This document shows positions 44,577 through 52,068 of a stretch of 64,000 nt of DNA, piece after piece (positions within the stretch are counted from its first letter, which is position 1; every line of letters begins with the position of its first letter). The notes under the pieces are model-generated. The model worked only from the letters and a program-made list of their open reading frames with translations. It was not told the DNA's origin and ran no database searches. The DNA is taken from NCBI RefSeq assembly GCF_000474275.2, contig NZ_ATAE01000032.1, positions 1 through 64,000 on the forward strand, read 5' to 3'. The position numbers and the translations under genes were made by a program. Origin of the DNA: Alkalihalophilus marmarensis DSM 21297. GTDB lineage: Bacteria; Bacillota; Bacilli; Bacillales; Bacillaceae_D.

Positions 44577-45563
44577 ATGAAAAAGAAATTTGCTTTTTTA
44601 TCAGCTGCATTGCTTTCTGTAGGAATGCTTCTTGGTGCCTGTGGCGGCTCTGATAATGCTGGCGGGGACGAAGATTTCAAAACAGACTTGCAAATGGGAA
44701 CAGGTAGTACAGGTGGTACGTACTATCCATTAGGTCAAGAGATGGCTAATGTCATGAATGACAATGTTGATTTCGAAGACTTTAATGTTAGTGCAGTAGC
44801 ATCTGGTGCATCTGTTGAAAACCTTGGAGGAATTTATCAAGGAACGATGCAGCTTGGTATGACTGTACACATCCCTGCTCTAGAAGCTCTTAACGGTGAA
44901 GCTGATTTTGAAGGTGCTGCTGTTGAGAACTTTGGATTTATGGGTCATATCTACCCAGAGGTTATGCAAGTTGTTACGACTGAAAACACTGGAATCACTT
45001 CAATTGCTGACCTTGAAGGTAAGCGTGTAGCGATTGGACCTGCAGGTAGTGGTACACAAGCTGCGGCGAAATTAATTCTTAGTGCTTACGGTTTAGAAGA
45101 TGGTGATTATCAAGCTTTTGAAGAAGGTTTTGGTGACGCTGCTGCTCGTCTTCAAGATGGTCAGTTAGATGCTTCATTCGGTTTACTTGGTCTGCCTGCA
45201 AGTAACATTGAAGAACTTGCTTTCCAACGTGATGTAGTATTACTTCCTGTTGAAGGTGAAGCGCTTCAAACAATTCTTGATAACAGTGACTACGGACACT
45301 TAGAAATTCCTGCTGATACGTATGAATTTTTAGATGGTCCAGTTGATGCGATTACAGCTTATGCGATTCTTGTTGGTTCTACAAACCAAATCAGCGAAGA
45401 CCTTGGTTATGAGATTGTAAAAGGTCTTTACGAGAACGTTGACAGCATTTCTCACCCACAAGGTGTGCACTTAGATCCTGAGAACATCTTAAATGGTTCT
45501 GATGGTCTTCCATTCCACCCTGGTGCAGAAAAGTACTTCAAAGAACAAGGCATTATTAACTAA
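44577..45563 (+). CDS. TAXI family TRAP transporter solute-binding lipoprotein (system 1)
   Basis: The 328-residue binding protein has a lipoprotein signal (SAALLSVGMLLGAC) and the TAXI signature MGTGSTGGTYYPLGQEMANV. Further family segments are ASGASVENL, VAIGPAGSGTQAAAKLIL and GLPFHPGAEKYFKEQG at the end. It captures an organic acid or amino acid outside the membrane and delivers it to the fused permease at 45982. ATG 44577 follows AAGGGGGA. A terminator lies between it and the permease gene, which should give more binding protein than permease. Confidence 0.94.
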   Translation: MKKKFAFLSAALLSVGMLLGACGGSDNAGGDEDFKTDLQMGTGSTGGTYYPLGQEMANVMNDNVDFEDFNVSAVASGASVENLGGIYQGTMQLGMTVHIPALEALNGEADFEGAAVENFGFMGHIYPEVMQVVTTENTGITSIADLEGKRVAIGPAGSGTQAAAKLILSAYGLEDGDYQAFEEGFGDAAARLQDGQLDASFGLLGLPASNIEELAFQRDVVLLPVEGEALQTILDNSDYGHLEIPADTYEFLDGPVDAITAYAILVGSTNQISEDLGYEIVKGLYENVDSISHPQGVHLDPENILNGSDGLPFHPGAEKYFKEQGIIN

Positions 45564-45578
45564 TAAGATGGATAACAT

Positions 45579-45614
45579 AGGGACTGGGCATCCAATCTGT
45601 TCAGTCCCTTTTTA
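45579..45614 (+). terminator. Terminator between TAXI binding protein and permease
   Basis: AGGGACTG (45579-45586) pairs with CAGTCCCT (45602-45609) and is followed by five T. Partial read-through would set the binding-protein to permease ratio. Confidence 0.82.
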
Positions 45615-45981
45615 GGTACAAATCTTTTTTTGAAAATAATGGAACGAACGGATTTTCGGCGTTATCAGCACTGACCTCACAGCCTGCTCACGACACGTGG
45701 ACGTTGCTTTTAATTTAATTAAACCCAACTTCACATAAAGAAGGCTCGACTTCTAGAATGAAGCCCGAAGAAAGGGTAAGCACGATACGATGCTCTAGAG
45801 AAACGACTGGTCTGTTTAAAGTAAAAAGAATATGTAAACAGATAATTGATTTTACCGAAATACGTGAATGCCGTGTTGTACGTTTTGTCAAAAATCAAGT
45901 CAACCATGAAGTCAACTGTCGACTTGATTGACGCGTACTTTTTCTTCGAGATTTCAATTTTTTCTAGGTGGTGAAAGATAT
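45615..45981 (+). other. Structured leader in front of the TRAP permease gene
   Basis: This 367-base stretch has no convincing gene. It holds several hairpins: AGCA/TGCT at 45779-45794, CTGTTTA/TAAACAG at 45812-45841, and a compound stem at 45878-45938 (GTACG, GTC, AATCAAGTC pairing with GACTTGATT, GAC, CGTAC) followed by TTTTT. The last is a terminator-like structure 38 bases upstream of the permease start. A shorter alternative stem (AAGTC/GACTT, 45909-45925) uses part of the same arm. It matches no riboswitch that I know. Confidence 0.5.
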
Positions 45982-47937
45982 ATGACAGAAACAACTGATA
46001 AAAATCAAGACCTGCTCGCTAAGTACGATAAAGAATCAGCCTATCGTACCGACTTACAAAAGTGGGCGTGGATTGTTACGATTCTAGCCATCTCCTTAAC
46101 AATCTTTCAGCTCTACACGTCTTTTCGCGGTCCTTATGTAACATTAATTCAAGGCGCAATCCATTTAGCTGGGGGACTTTCTCTTATTTTCATCCTTTAT
46201 CCGGCTAAACGATCATTCTTAAAAAAGCGTGGAGTACCTTGGTATGATGGAATTTTGGCCTTGCTTGCACTTGCGGTCAATTTCTATATCGTCTTTGAAT
46301 ACAGCCGTTTAACAAGTAATCAGGTAACGATCTTAGGCTATTCTGACCTAGATATTATTGTCGCCACACTCGGTGTTGCCTTAGTGCTTGAAGCAACTAG
46401 ACGAGCTGTAGGTCTGCCAATTGTCATTATTGCATTAATCGCCCTGTTATATGGGTATTTAGGAAATGTCTTTCCAATTAGAGCCTTTCAGCACTCAGGC
46501 TTTACCTTCGATCGATTAATGACGAGTATGTTCTTTAACACTGAAGCCATTTTTGGTACACCGATACGAATTTCATCTACATTTATTTTCCTCTTCCTCT
46601 TCTTTGGAGTCATGTTAACGAAAACAGGAATCGGAAAATTTTTTAATGACCTTGCATTTGGTGCAACTGGACGAATGACTGGTGGTACAGCAAAAGCTGC
46701 CGTTACAGCTAGTGGATTGCAAGGTATGGTAACAGGATCATCGGTTGCCAATACAGTTAGTTCGGGATCATTTACGATCCCTATGATGAAACGCGCCGGC
46801 TTTAAACCAGAATTCTCAGCTGCCGCGGAAGCTTCTGCTTCAACAGGTGGTCAAATCATGCCGCCGATTATGGGAGCTGCTGCCTTCATCATGGCAAGTA
46901 ATACAGGCGTTCCTTACCGCGAAATTATCTTAATAGCTATTATCCCTGCATTACTTTATTTCGCTGGTGTGTTTATGGGTACACATTTCGAAGCCAAAAA
47001 ACAAGGGATTCTAGGTCTTCCTAAAGATCAGCTTCCTACGTTTGGAGGCATTGCTAAGCGATTAGATTTACTTGCACCGCTTATTACGATTATCGTTATG
47101 CTTTATCTGGGCTTCACAGCAACCACAGCTGCCCTTTGGGGAATTGGGGCTGCATTCTTTGTAAGTTTGTTCCGTAAAGATACAAGAATGGGACCTCGTG
47201 ACATTCTAGATGCTCTGGAGCAAGGGGCGCGTGTCGCCCTGCCGGTTATTGCTGCCTGTGCGTCAGCTGGTATTATTGCTGGTATCGTGACGATGACTGG
47301 TCTTGGTGGAAAGATTGCCGGTGGAATTATTGATCTTGCCGGCGGTGTATTCTTCCTAGTTCTATTCTTTACAATGATTGCTTGTATTTTATTAGGTATG
47401 GGACTTCCAACAACAGCGAACTACGTAGTTACAGCTTCAATGGCTGCACCTGCTCTTGTCGCTTTTGATGTTCCAATTATTGCAGCTCACTTCTTTGTAT
47501 TCTACTTTGGAATTGTAGCTGATATTACGCCGCCTGTTTGTCTGGCCGCCTATGCCGGAGCCGGTATAGCGAAGGCCAATCCAATGAAAGCCGGTGTGAC
47601 CGCCTTTAAGCTTGCAATCGCAGCATTTATCATTCCTTATGCCTTTGTTTCCAATCCTGTTTTATTACTTCAGGATTGGACATTTGCAACGTTAGTACCG
47701 GCGCTTATTACTGCGCTGTTAGGAATGGCTGCTGTGAGTGCTTCATTAATGAACTACTTTGTTGCAAAACCATATATGATCGAGCGTATTTTATTATTTG
47801 CATCTGGTCTTGCACTGATTTATCCAAATAACTTAGTCATTTCTCTATCTGGTTTAGGAGTTTTTGTAGTGATTGCTGCTCTTCACATCTTACGCAATCG
47901 TAAAAACGACTCAGATAAAGGATTAGCTACTTCTTAA
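45982..47937 (+). CDS. TRAP transporter fused permease, 4TM/12TM type (system 1)
   Basis: The 651-residue membrane protein fuses the small (DctQ-like) and large (DctM-like) TRAP subunits. Typical large-subunit segments are GSSVANTVSSGSFTIPMMKR, ASASTGGQIMPPIMGAAAFIM, CILLGMGLPTTANYVVTA and FYFGIVADITPPVCLAAYAG. ATG 45982 lies after GGTGGTGAAAG; an earlier in-frame Met falls in the leader. It is driven by ion gradients and partners the TAXI protein at 44577. Confidence 0.94.
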   Translation: MTETTDKNQDLLAKYDKESAYRTDLQKWAWIVTILAISLTIFQLYTSFRGPYVTLIQGAIHLAGGLSLIFILYPAKRSFLKKRGVPWYDGILALLALAVNFYIVFEYSRLTSNQVTILGYSDLDIIVATLGVALVLEATRRAVGLPIVIIALIALLYGYLGNVFPIRAFQHSGFTFDRLMTSMFFNTEAIFGTPIRISSTFIFLFLFFGVMLTKTGIGKFFNDLAFGATGRMTGGTAKAAVTASGLQGMVTGSSVANTVSSGSFTIPMMKRAGFKPEFSAAAEASASTGGQIMPPIMGAAAFIMASNTGVPYREIILIAIIPALLYFAGVFMGTHFEAKKQGILGLPKDQLPTFGGIAKRLDLLAPLITIIVMLYLGFTATTAALWGIGAAFFVSLFRKDTRMGPRDILDALEQGARVALPVIAACASAGIIAGIVTMTGLGGKIAGGIIDLAGGVFFLVLFFTMIACILLGMGLPTTANYVVTASMAAPALVAFDVPIIAAHFFVFYFGIVADITPPVCLAAYAGAGIAKANPMKAGVTAFKLAIAAFIIPYAFVSNPVLLLQDWTFATLVPALITALLGMAAVSASLMNYFVAKPYMIERILLFASGLALIYPNNLVISLSGLGVFVVIAALHILRNRKNDSDKGLATS

Positions 47938-47947
47938 TATCTTAATG

Positions 47948-47978
47948 GAGGCTTGCCATGAGCAAGCCTCTTTTTTAT
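47948..47978 (+). terminator. Terminator after TRAP permease 1
   Basis: GAGGCTTGC pairs perfectly with GCAAGCCTC around a 5-base loop and is followed by six T. Confidence 0.9.
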
Positions 47979-47995
47979 ATTTAGGTCTGGCCTTC

Positions 47996-48850
47996 TTACT
48001 CGTAAAATACATCAAATGCTTCCCATAGTTCTTCAAGCTCTTGAAGCCTCTTTTCAACTTTGACATGCTCACTTCTTGTTACCGCCGTAAGCAGGGCATT
48101 AATCACACTCATCGGAGCTGTAAACGAATCAATAAAGGAATTGATTTCTGTAGATGTATGAAGGGTTATGGTCCCATAAGGAGCAAGCGGTGACAGCGGA
48201 TGGTCCGTTATCACAATTGTCTTCACATCTTTTTCCTTTACATACTTCAACGCATCTACTGTTCTCTTTGTATATCTGGCAAACCCAAAAGCAATGACTA
48301 AATCCCCTTCTTTAATATCAAGTAAATGTTCACTCATCCCGTCAGCATGCTCAATTAATTCCGTATTCTGTAAAACGAGATCAAGGTAGAAGCTTAAGAA
48401 TTTGCCTAGACTAACAGCACTCCTATAGGCAAGGATATAGATGCGATTCGCTTTTACAATTTCTTCTGCCGCCTTATTGAAAGCTGTGTGATCTATTTGA
48501 TTGAGTGTTAATTGAAGATTGGTGATATCATCTTTAAGCATATCGGTGAGCAAGTTCTGTTTTTCATTATGGTCTGGAATCGTTTGAGCAAACATTTCAG
48601 CAGATGTCATCTTCATTTGCAAGGCATTCTGCATCTCTTTTTGTAATTCAGGATAGCCGCTAAAGCCTAGTGATACAGCAAACCTTACAACTGTCGCCTC
48701 TCCTACTTCCGTTAATTTAGCTAGTTTAGAAGCTGTTAGAAAAGGGGCTGTTTCTGTATGTTTTAATAAATAGGCTGCAATCTTTTTTTGAGACTTGCTC
48801 ATCTCCCCTTGCTTGTCAACCATGCGTTGATATACTTCATTTTTTATCAT
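47996..48850 (-). CDS. RpiR/MurR family regulator
   Basis: The 284-residue regulator has an N-terminal HTH_6 domain (SKSQKKIAAYLLKH, ASKLAKLTEVGEATVVRFA, LGFSGYPELQKE). A SIS sugar-isomerase-like effector domain follows (about 120-260; IYILAYRSAVSLGKFLSFYL, GDLVIAFGFARYTKRTVDAL, TIVITDHPLSPLA). ATG 48850 follows AAGGAG. It lies 14 bases behind the aminotransferase gene, so they form one operon. The palindromes at 50.27-50.37 kb are its likely sites, and the facing TAXI system 1 may be a further target. Confidence 0.93.
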   Translation of the reverse strand: MIKNEVYQRMVDKQGEMSKSQKKIAAYLLKHTETAPFLTASKLAKLTEVGEATVVRFAVSLGFSGYPELQKEMQNALQMKMTSAEMFAQTIPDHNEKQNLLTDMLKDDITNLQLTLNQIDHTAFNKAAEEIVKANRIYILAYRSAVSLGKFLSFYLDLVLQNTELIEHADGMSEHLLDIKEGDLVIAFGFARYTKRTVDALKYVKEKDVKTIVITDHPLSPLAPYGTITLHTSTEINSFIDSFTAPMSVINALLTAVTRSEHVKVEKRLQELEELWEAFDVFYE

Positions 48851-48864
48851 TATGAACTCCTTAG

Positions 48865-50244
48865 TTATAAATCGTTTAGCACCCTCCTAAACGCTTCAAT
48901 CGTCTTTTCCACTTCAACAGCTGTATGTGCTGTTGATACGCTGTAACGATTCAGGGGCTTTGTATAGATACCTTCAAGCAGAAGGCGCAGATCAATTTTC
49001 TTACGAAGTTTAAAATCACTCGCCTGTAGATCACGGTAATGATAAATGTTCTTTTTATCTGTTATCACAATATTGAATATAGACCCTTCGCCTACTGCAA
49101 GCATTGGGATCGAATACTGTTTAAATAAATGCTCTAGCTCCATTTTCAGCTCATTTGTCAGGTTGCATACATCAGCCGTTTCTTTTTTTAACACTTCTAA
49201 TGTAGCAAGCCCGCAAGCTAAAATGGTCGGATGCCCATTATAGGTTCCGCTGTGGAATAACACGTCTGAAGCATTAGAAGTTTGACTTTGACTAATATCA
49301 AAAACGTCAGCTGAATGAGATGGTGAAGTGATATTCATGATTTCTTTTCGGCCTCCCACAATACCTACCGGAAATCCACCGCCAATGACTTTTCCAAGGG
49401 TTGTAAGGTCTGGCTGCACCTCATATAATTCCTGCGCACCGCCTAAAGCTACCCTGAATCCTGTTTTCACTTCATCAAAAATGAACAATATTTCGAGCTC
49501 TTTCGTTAATTGACGCATACCTTCAATAAACGATTGGCTGGCTCTAATAAACCCGCCTTGCAGAGGTTCAATAATGACCGCTCCTATTTCCTTATGCTTC
49601 TTTCTTAAGATTGCCTCGCAGCTTGCAAGGTCATTAAAAGGCAGTGTAATCGTTGTGTTTTTGTGGCGTTCACTCATCCCTTTTGATTCTAACACGGAGT
49701 TTGGTTCCTGCTCTGGACCGGCTTGTTCTAGGGATGGATTTACACTGACCAGCACTTCATCAAATCCACCATGATAATGCCCTTCAAACTTTGCAATTCC
49801 CTCTTTGCCTGTATAAGCTCTCGCTAAACGGAGTGCTAAAAGAGTCGCTTCTGTACCTGAATTTGTATAGCGAATGTTCTCCATACTGGGATATAGCTGT
49901 TTAATTTGCTTAGCCATCTCAACCTCGTAATGATGAGGTGTGCCAAACAAGCATGTACCCTGCTCTTCTAATTGATCACCTATTGCTTTTTTAATAGCTT
50001 CATGACCATGACCAAGTTTGAGAGCTCCGTAAGATAGCAGATAATCTACATATTCATTCCCATCTACATCGTACACATAAGCTCCTTTTGCTTTATTCAT
50101 CACGATTGGATGAGGCGTGAAATATTTGATGTTCGCTGTCACTCCGCCCGGCATATATTCCGAGGCATCATTCATAAACGATTGAGACTTCCGGGTTCTT
50201 TCCCTATACCGATATCCTTCATCAACAGAAGATGTCATACTCAT
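48865..50244 (-). CDS. Class III aminotransferase, HemL-like
   Basis: The 459-residue PLP enzyme is close in layout to glutamate-1-semialdehyde aminomutases: EYMPGGVTANIKYF, YTNSGTEATLLALRLARAYT, EGHYHGGFDE, IFDEVKTGFRVALGG, and the Schiff-base Lys in TTLGKVIGGGFPVG. It is longer than HemL (about 430) and lies away from haem genes, so it is more likely a catabolic aminotransferase acting on the TRAP substrate or its product. ATG 50244 follows AGGAGAG. An RpiR gene follows. Confidence 0.9.
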   Translation of the reverse strand: MSMTSSVDEGYRYRERTRKSQSFMNDASEYMPGGVTANIKYFTPHPIVMNKAKGAYVYDVDGNEYVDYLLSYGALKLGHGHEAIKKAIGDQLEEQGTCLFGTPHHYEVEMAKQIKQLYPSMENIRYTNSGTEATLLALRLARAYTGKEGIAKFEGHYHGGFDEVLVSVNPSLEQAGPEQEPNSVLESKGMSERHKNTTITLPFNDLASCEAILRKKHKEIGAVIIEPLQGGFIRASQSFIEGMRQLTKELEILFIFDEVKTGFRVALGGAQELYEVQPDLTTLGKVIGGGFPVGIVGGRKEIMNITSPSHSADVFDISQSQTSNASDVLFHSGTYNGHPTILACGLATLEVLKKETADVCNLTNELKMELEHLFKQYSIPMLAVGEGSIFNIVITDKKNIYHYRDLQASDFKLRKKIDLRLLLEGIYTKPLNRYSVSTAHTAVEVEKTIEAFRRVLNDL

Positions 50245-50269
50245 CTTTTGTCACTCTCCTAAAAAGAAG

Positions 50270-50370
50270 TATATATTTCATGAATTATTAAAATGAAATA
50301 TATATTTCATTATAGTTATATCTTTTCAAAATTAATACTCTTTTTTTCTAAAAAATAATGAAATTTTCAT
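50270..50370. promoter_or_regulatory. RpiR-type operator array upstream of the aminotransferase operon
   Basis: A perfect 20-bp palindrome AATGAAATATATATTTCATT lies at 50292-50311. A half-site ATATATTTCATGA is at 50271-50283 and a near-palindrome ATGAAATTTTCAT at 50358-50370. The main palindrome overlaps a minus-strand TATAAT (50309-50314), probably the -10 of this operon. The TGAAAT/ATTTCA pattern suits RpiR-type repressors. Confidence 0.65.
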
Positions 50371-50450
50371 TTAAGCAGAAAACTGCATCATGCTAGAATA
50401 GAACGAGTTAGTATGATCTAAAGGGTATAGATAATAGAGGTGTAGTTTGT

Positions 50451-51218
50451 ATGAGACGTCAAAGTTTATTGGTAAACTATTTCTTAATGCTCCTGATAGT
50501 TATCGCCGGCTGCGAAAGCAATAAAGAAGAAGATCTCTCTTTTGAAGCCACCGTAGAAAATAGCCATTTAAAAGTAGAATTAGTGGATATTGAACCAGCT
50601 GTGCAAGACAATCAAACTGGCTTCTTTGTAGATGTGCTCGTCACTTCTCTTCATCCTTCCTATGATGTTAGAACAGATTTCAACTATGCGATGGATAAGG
50701 TTATCGCGACATCACTAGATAAAAAGCATGAAGCAGCAGCGATTTACACCTACGATTCCACAGCTTCTGCGACCTCCCTTGAACCTGATCAAATACTTAT
50801 TAGGCAGTTTTATACTCCCGGACTAGAAGAAACTGCACACGTATTACATGTTCCCTTTTATGCAAAGCCTCTTTATCACAAAAGAAATATTACATTTAAA
50901 GAGTTAAGCCACCAATCAAACCATATTGAGCATAATGATTTTAAGATTATCTCACTTGATGTCGAGCAGCATACACTGAGTTTGATTGCTTCTGATGTGC
51001 ATGAAATGAAGGGCTTAGAAGTGACGCTGCTTATTGATGATGAAACGATTTATCCAGCCTTTCAAACAACAAATGTTGAGGAAACGACTAATCTATTGCA
51101 TGGCACGTATGAGTTTACTCAACCTATAAGCGAGCCATTCACTCTAAAGCTTCAACGTCCTAGATTAGACGACCTTATCTGGACTTTTGACTTAAGTACA
51201 CCTATTCCATCCCCATAA
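50451..51218 (+). CDS. Unknown secreted lipoprotein
   Basis: The 255-residue protein has a signal with lipobox (LLVNYFLMLLIVIAGC, Cys 21). The rest is a mostly beta-stranded polar domain without Cys or known motifs (HLKVELVDIEPAVQD, VLVTSLHPSYDVRTDFNYAM, LEVTLLIDDETIYPAFQ). This suggests an Ig-like or BsuPI-like extracellular fold. ATG 50451 follows GAGGTG. It is divergent from the aminotransferase operon and ends at a terminator. No function can be assigned. Confidence 0.8.
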   Translation: MRRQSLLVNYFLMLLIVIAGCESNKEEDLSFEATVENSHLKVELVDIEPAVQDNQTGFFVDVLVTSLHPSYDVRTDFNYAMDKVIATSLDKKHEAAAIYTYDSTASATSLEPDQILIRQFYTPGLEETAHVLHVPFYAKPLYHKRNITFKELSHQSNHIEHNDFKIISLDVEQHTLSLIASDVHEMKGLEVTLLIDDETIYPAFQTTNVEETTNLLHGTYEFTQPISEPFTLKLQRPRLDDLIWTFDLSTPIPSP

Positions 51219-51221
51219 TAA

Positions 51222-51254
51222 AAAAGCTTGAGAATAATAAATTCTCAAGCTTTT
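51222..51254. terminator. Bidirectional terminator between lipoprotein and SDR genes
   Basis: A perfect 14-bp stem AAAAGCTTGAGAAT/ATTCTCAAGCTTTT has a 5-base loop. It carries A-runs and T-runs on both sides and serves both convergent genes. Confidence 0.9.
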
Positions 51255-51262
51255 CGCGTTAT

Positions 51263-52051
51263 TTAATACGCTTTTGTTGCTCCCCCGTCCACTACAATGG
51301 ACTGGCCTGTTACATAGGTGTTGGCAAAAGATCCTAAAAAGACAATCGTCCGTGCAAACTCGTCTGGTGTTCCGTACCTTCCCATCGGAATTGCATCCAT
51401 TAATTGCTCTTTAGCCTCATCATAACTAAGACCAAGCTTAGCTGCTCTGATATGGTCTAAGGCCTCAACGCGATCTGTTGCAATTCTTCCTGGTCCTACG
51501 GTATTAATCAAAATATTTTCCCCGCCAAGTTCTTTTGCTAACGTTTTTGACATGCCTACAATGGCCGTTCTAAACGTATTCGATAAGATCAACCCTTCTA
51601 CAGGCTCTTTGATCGATGAAGAAGCTATGTTTACAATACGACCTGCTCCGCGTTCTCGCATCGAAGGAAGCACTGCACGTATCGCTCGCACAAAGCTTAA
51701 CAGGTTAAGTTCAAACGCTCCTTGCCACTCCTCATCACCAAACGCATCAAATCCACCTGCAGGAGGGCCGCCAGCATTATTCACTAACACATCAACCCCG
51801 CCATGAAGAGCCGTCGCTTTCTCGACCAATTTCTTAATTTCATCAGCATTTCTAATATCACAGACAACATAAGCAGGCTTTGTCCCTGTCTCTTCTTCTA
51901 TTTCAAGGGCCGCATTCTCAAGCTCGCTTTCACTTCTGCTAGAAAGTAAGACCTGTGCCCCCTCTTCTACATACAGTTGCGCAGCGGCTTTTCCTAAACC
52001 TTTACTAGAGGCGAGTACAATAACAGACTTACCTATTAGATCAGTATTCAT
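51263..52051 (-). CDS. Short-chain dehydrogenase-like protein, atypical active site
   Basis: The 262-residue SDR has the cofactor loop VLASSKGLGKAAA, NNAGGPP and IVNIASSSIKEP. Where the catalytic Y-x-x-x-K is expected it reads LSNTFRTAIVGMSKTLAKEL, so the Tyr is missing. Such a SN-x-x-R-x-x-V-G pattern is known in a subgroup of SDR proteins annotated as 3-oxoacyl-ACP reductase-like, whose chemistry is unclear. ATG 52051 follows GGGAGGA. It is the last gene of the sigma-54 TAXI operon, 17 bases behind the permease, which suggests a role in using the imported compound. Confidence 0.88.
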   Translation of the reverse strand: MNTDLIGKSVIVLASSKGLGKAAAQLYVEEGAQVLLSSRSESELENAALEIEEETGTKPAYVVCDIRNADEIKKLVEKATALHGGVDVLVNNAGGPPAGGFDAFGDEEWQGAFELNLLSFVRAIRAVLPSMRERGAGRIVNIASSSIKEPVEGLILSNTFRTAIVGMSKTLAKELGGENILINTVGPGRIATDRVEALDHIRAAKLGLSYDEAKEQLMDAIPMGRYGTPDEFARTIVFLGSFANTYVTGQSIVVDGGATKAY

Positions 52052-52068
52052 TTCTTCATATCCTCCCT

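Noticed and set aside
45731-45994. Minus-strand 87-codon open frame in the TRAP leader
   Set aside because: It has no ribosome site, runs through the hairpins and into the permease start, and its composition (many Phe, Tyr, Lys, Ser) is typical of non-coding AT-rich DNA.
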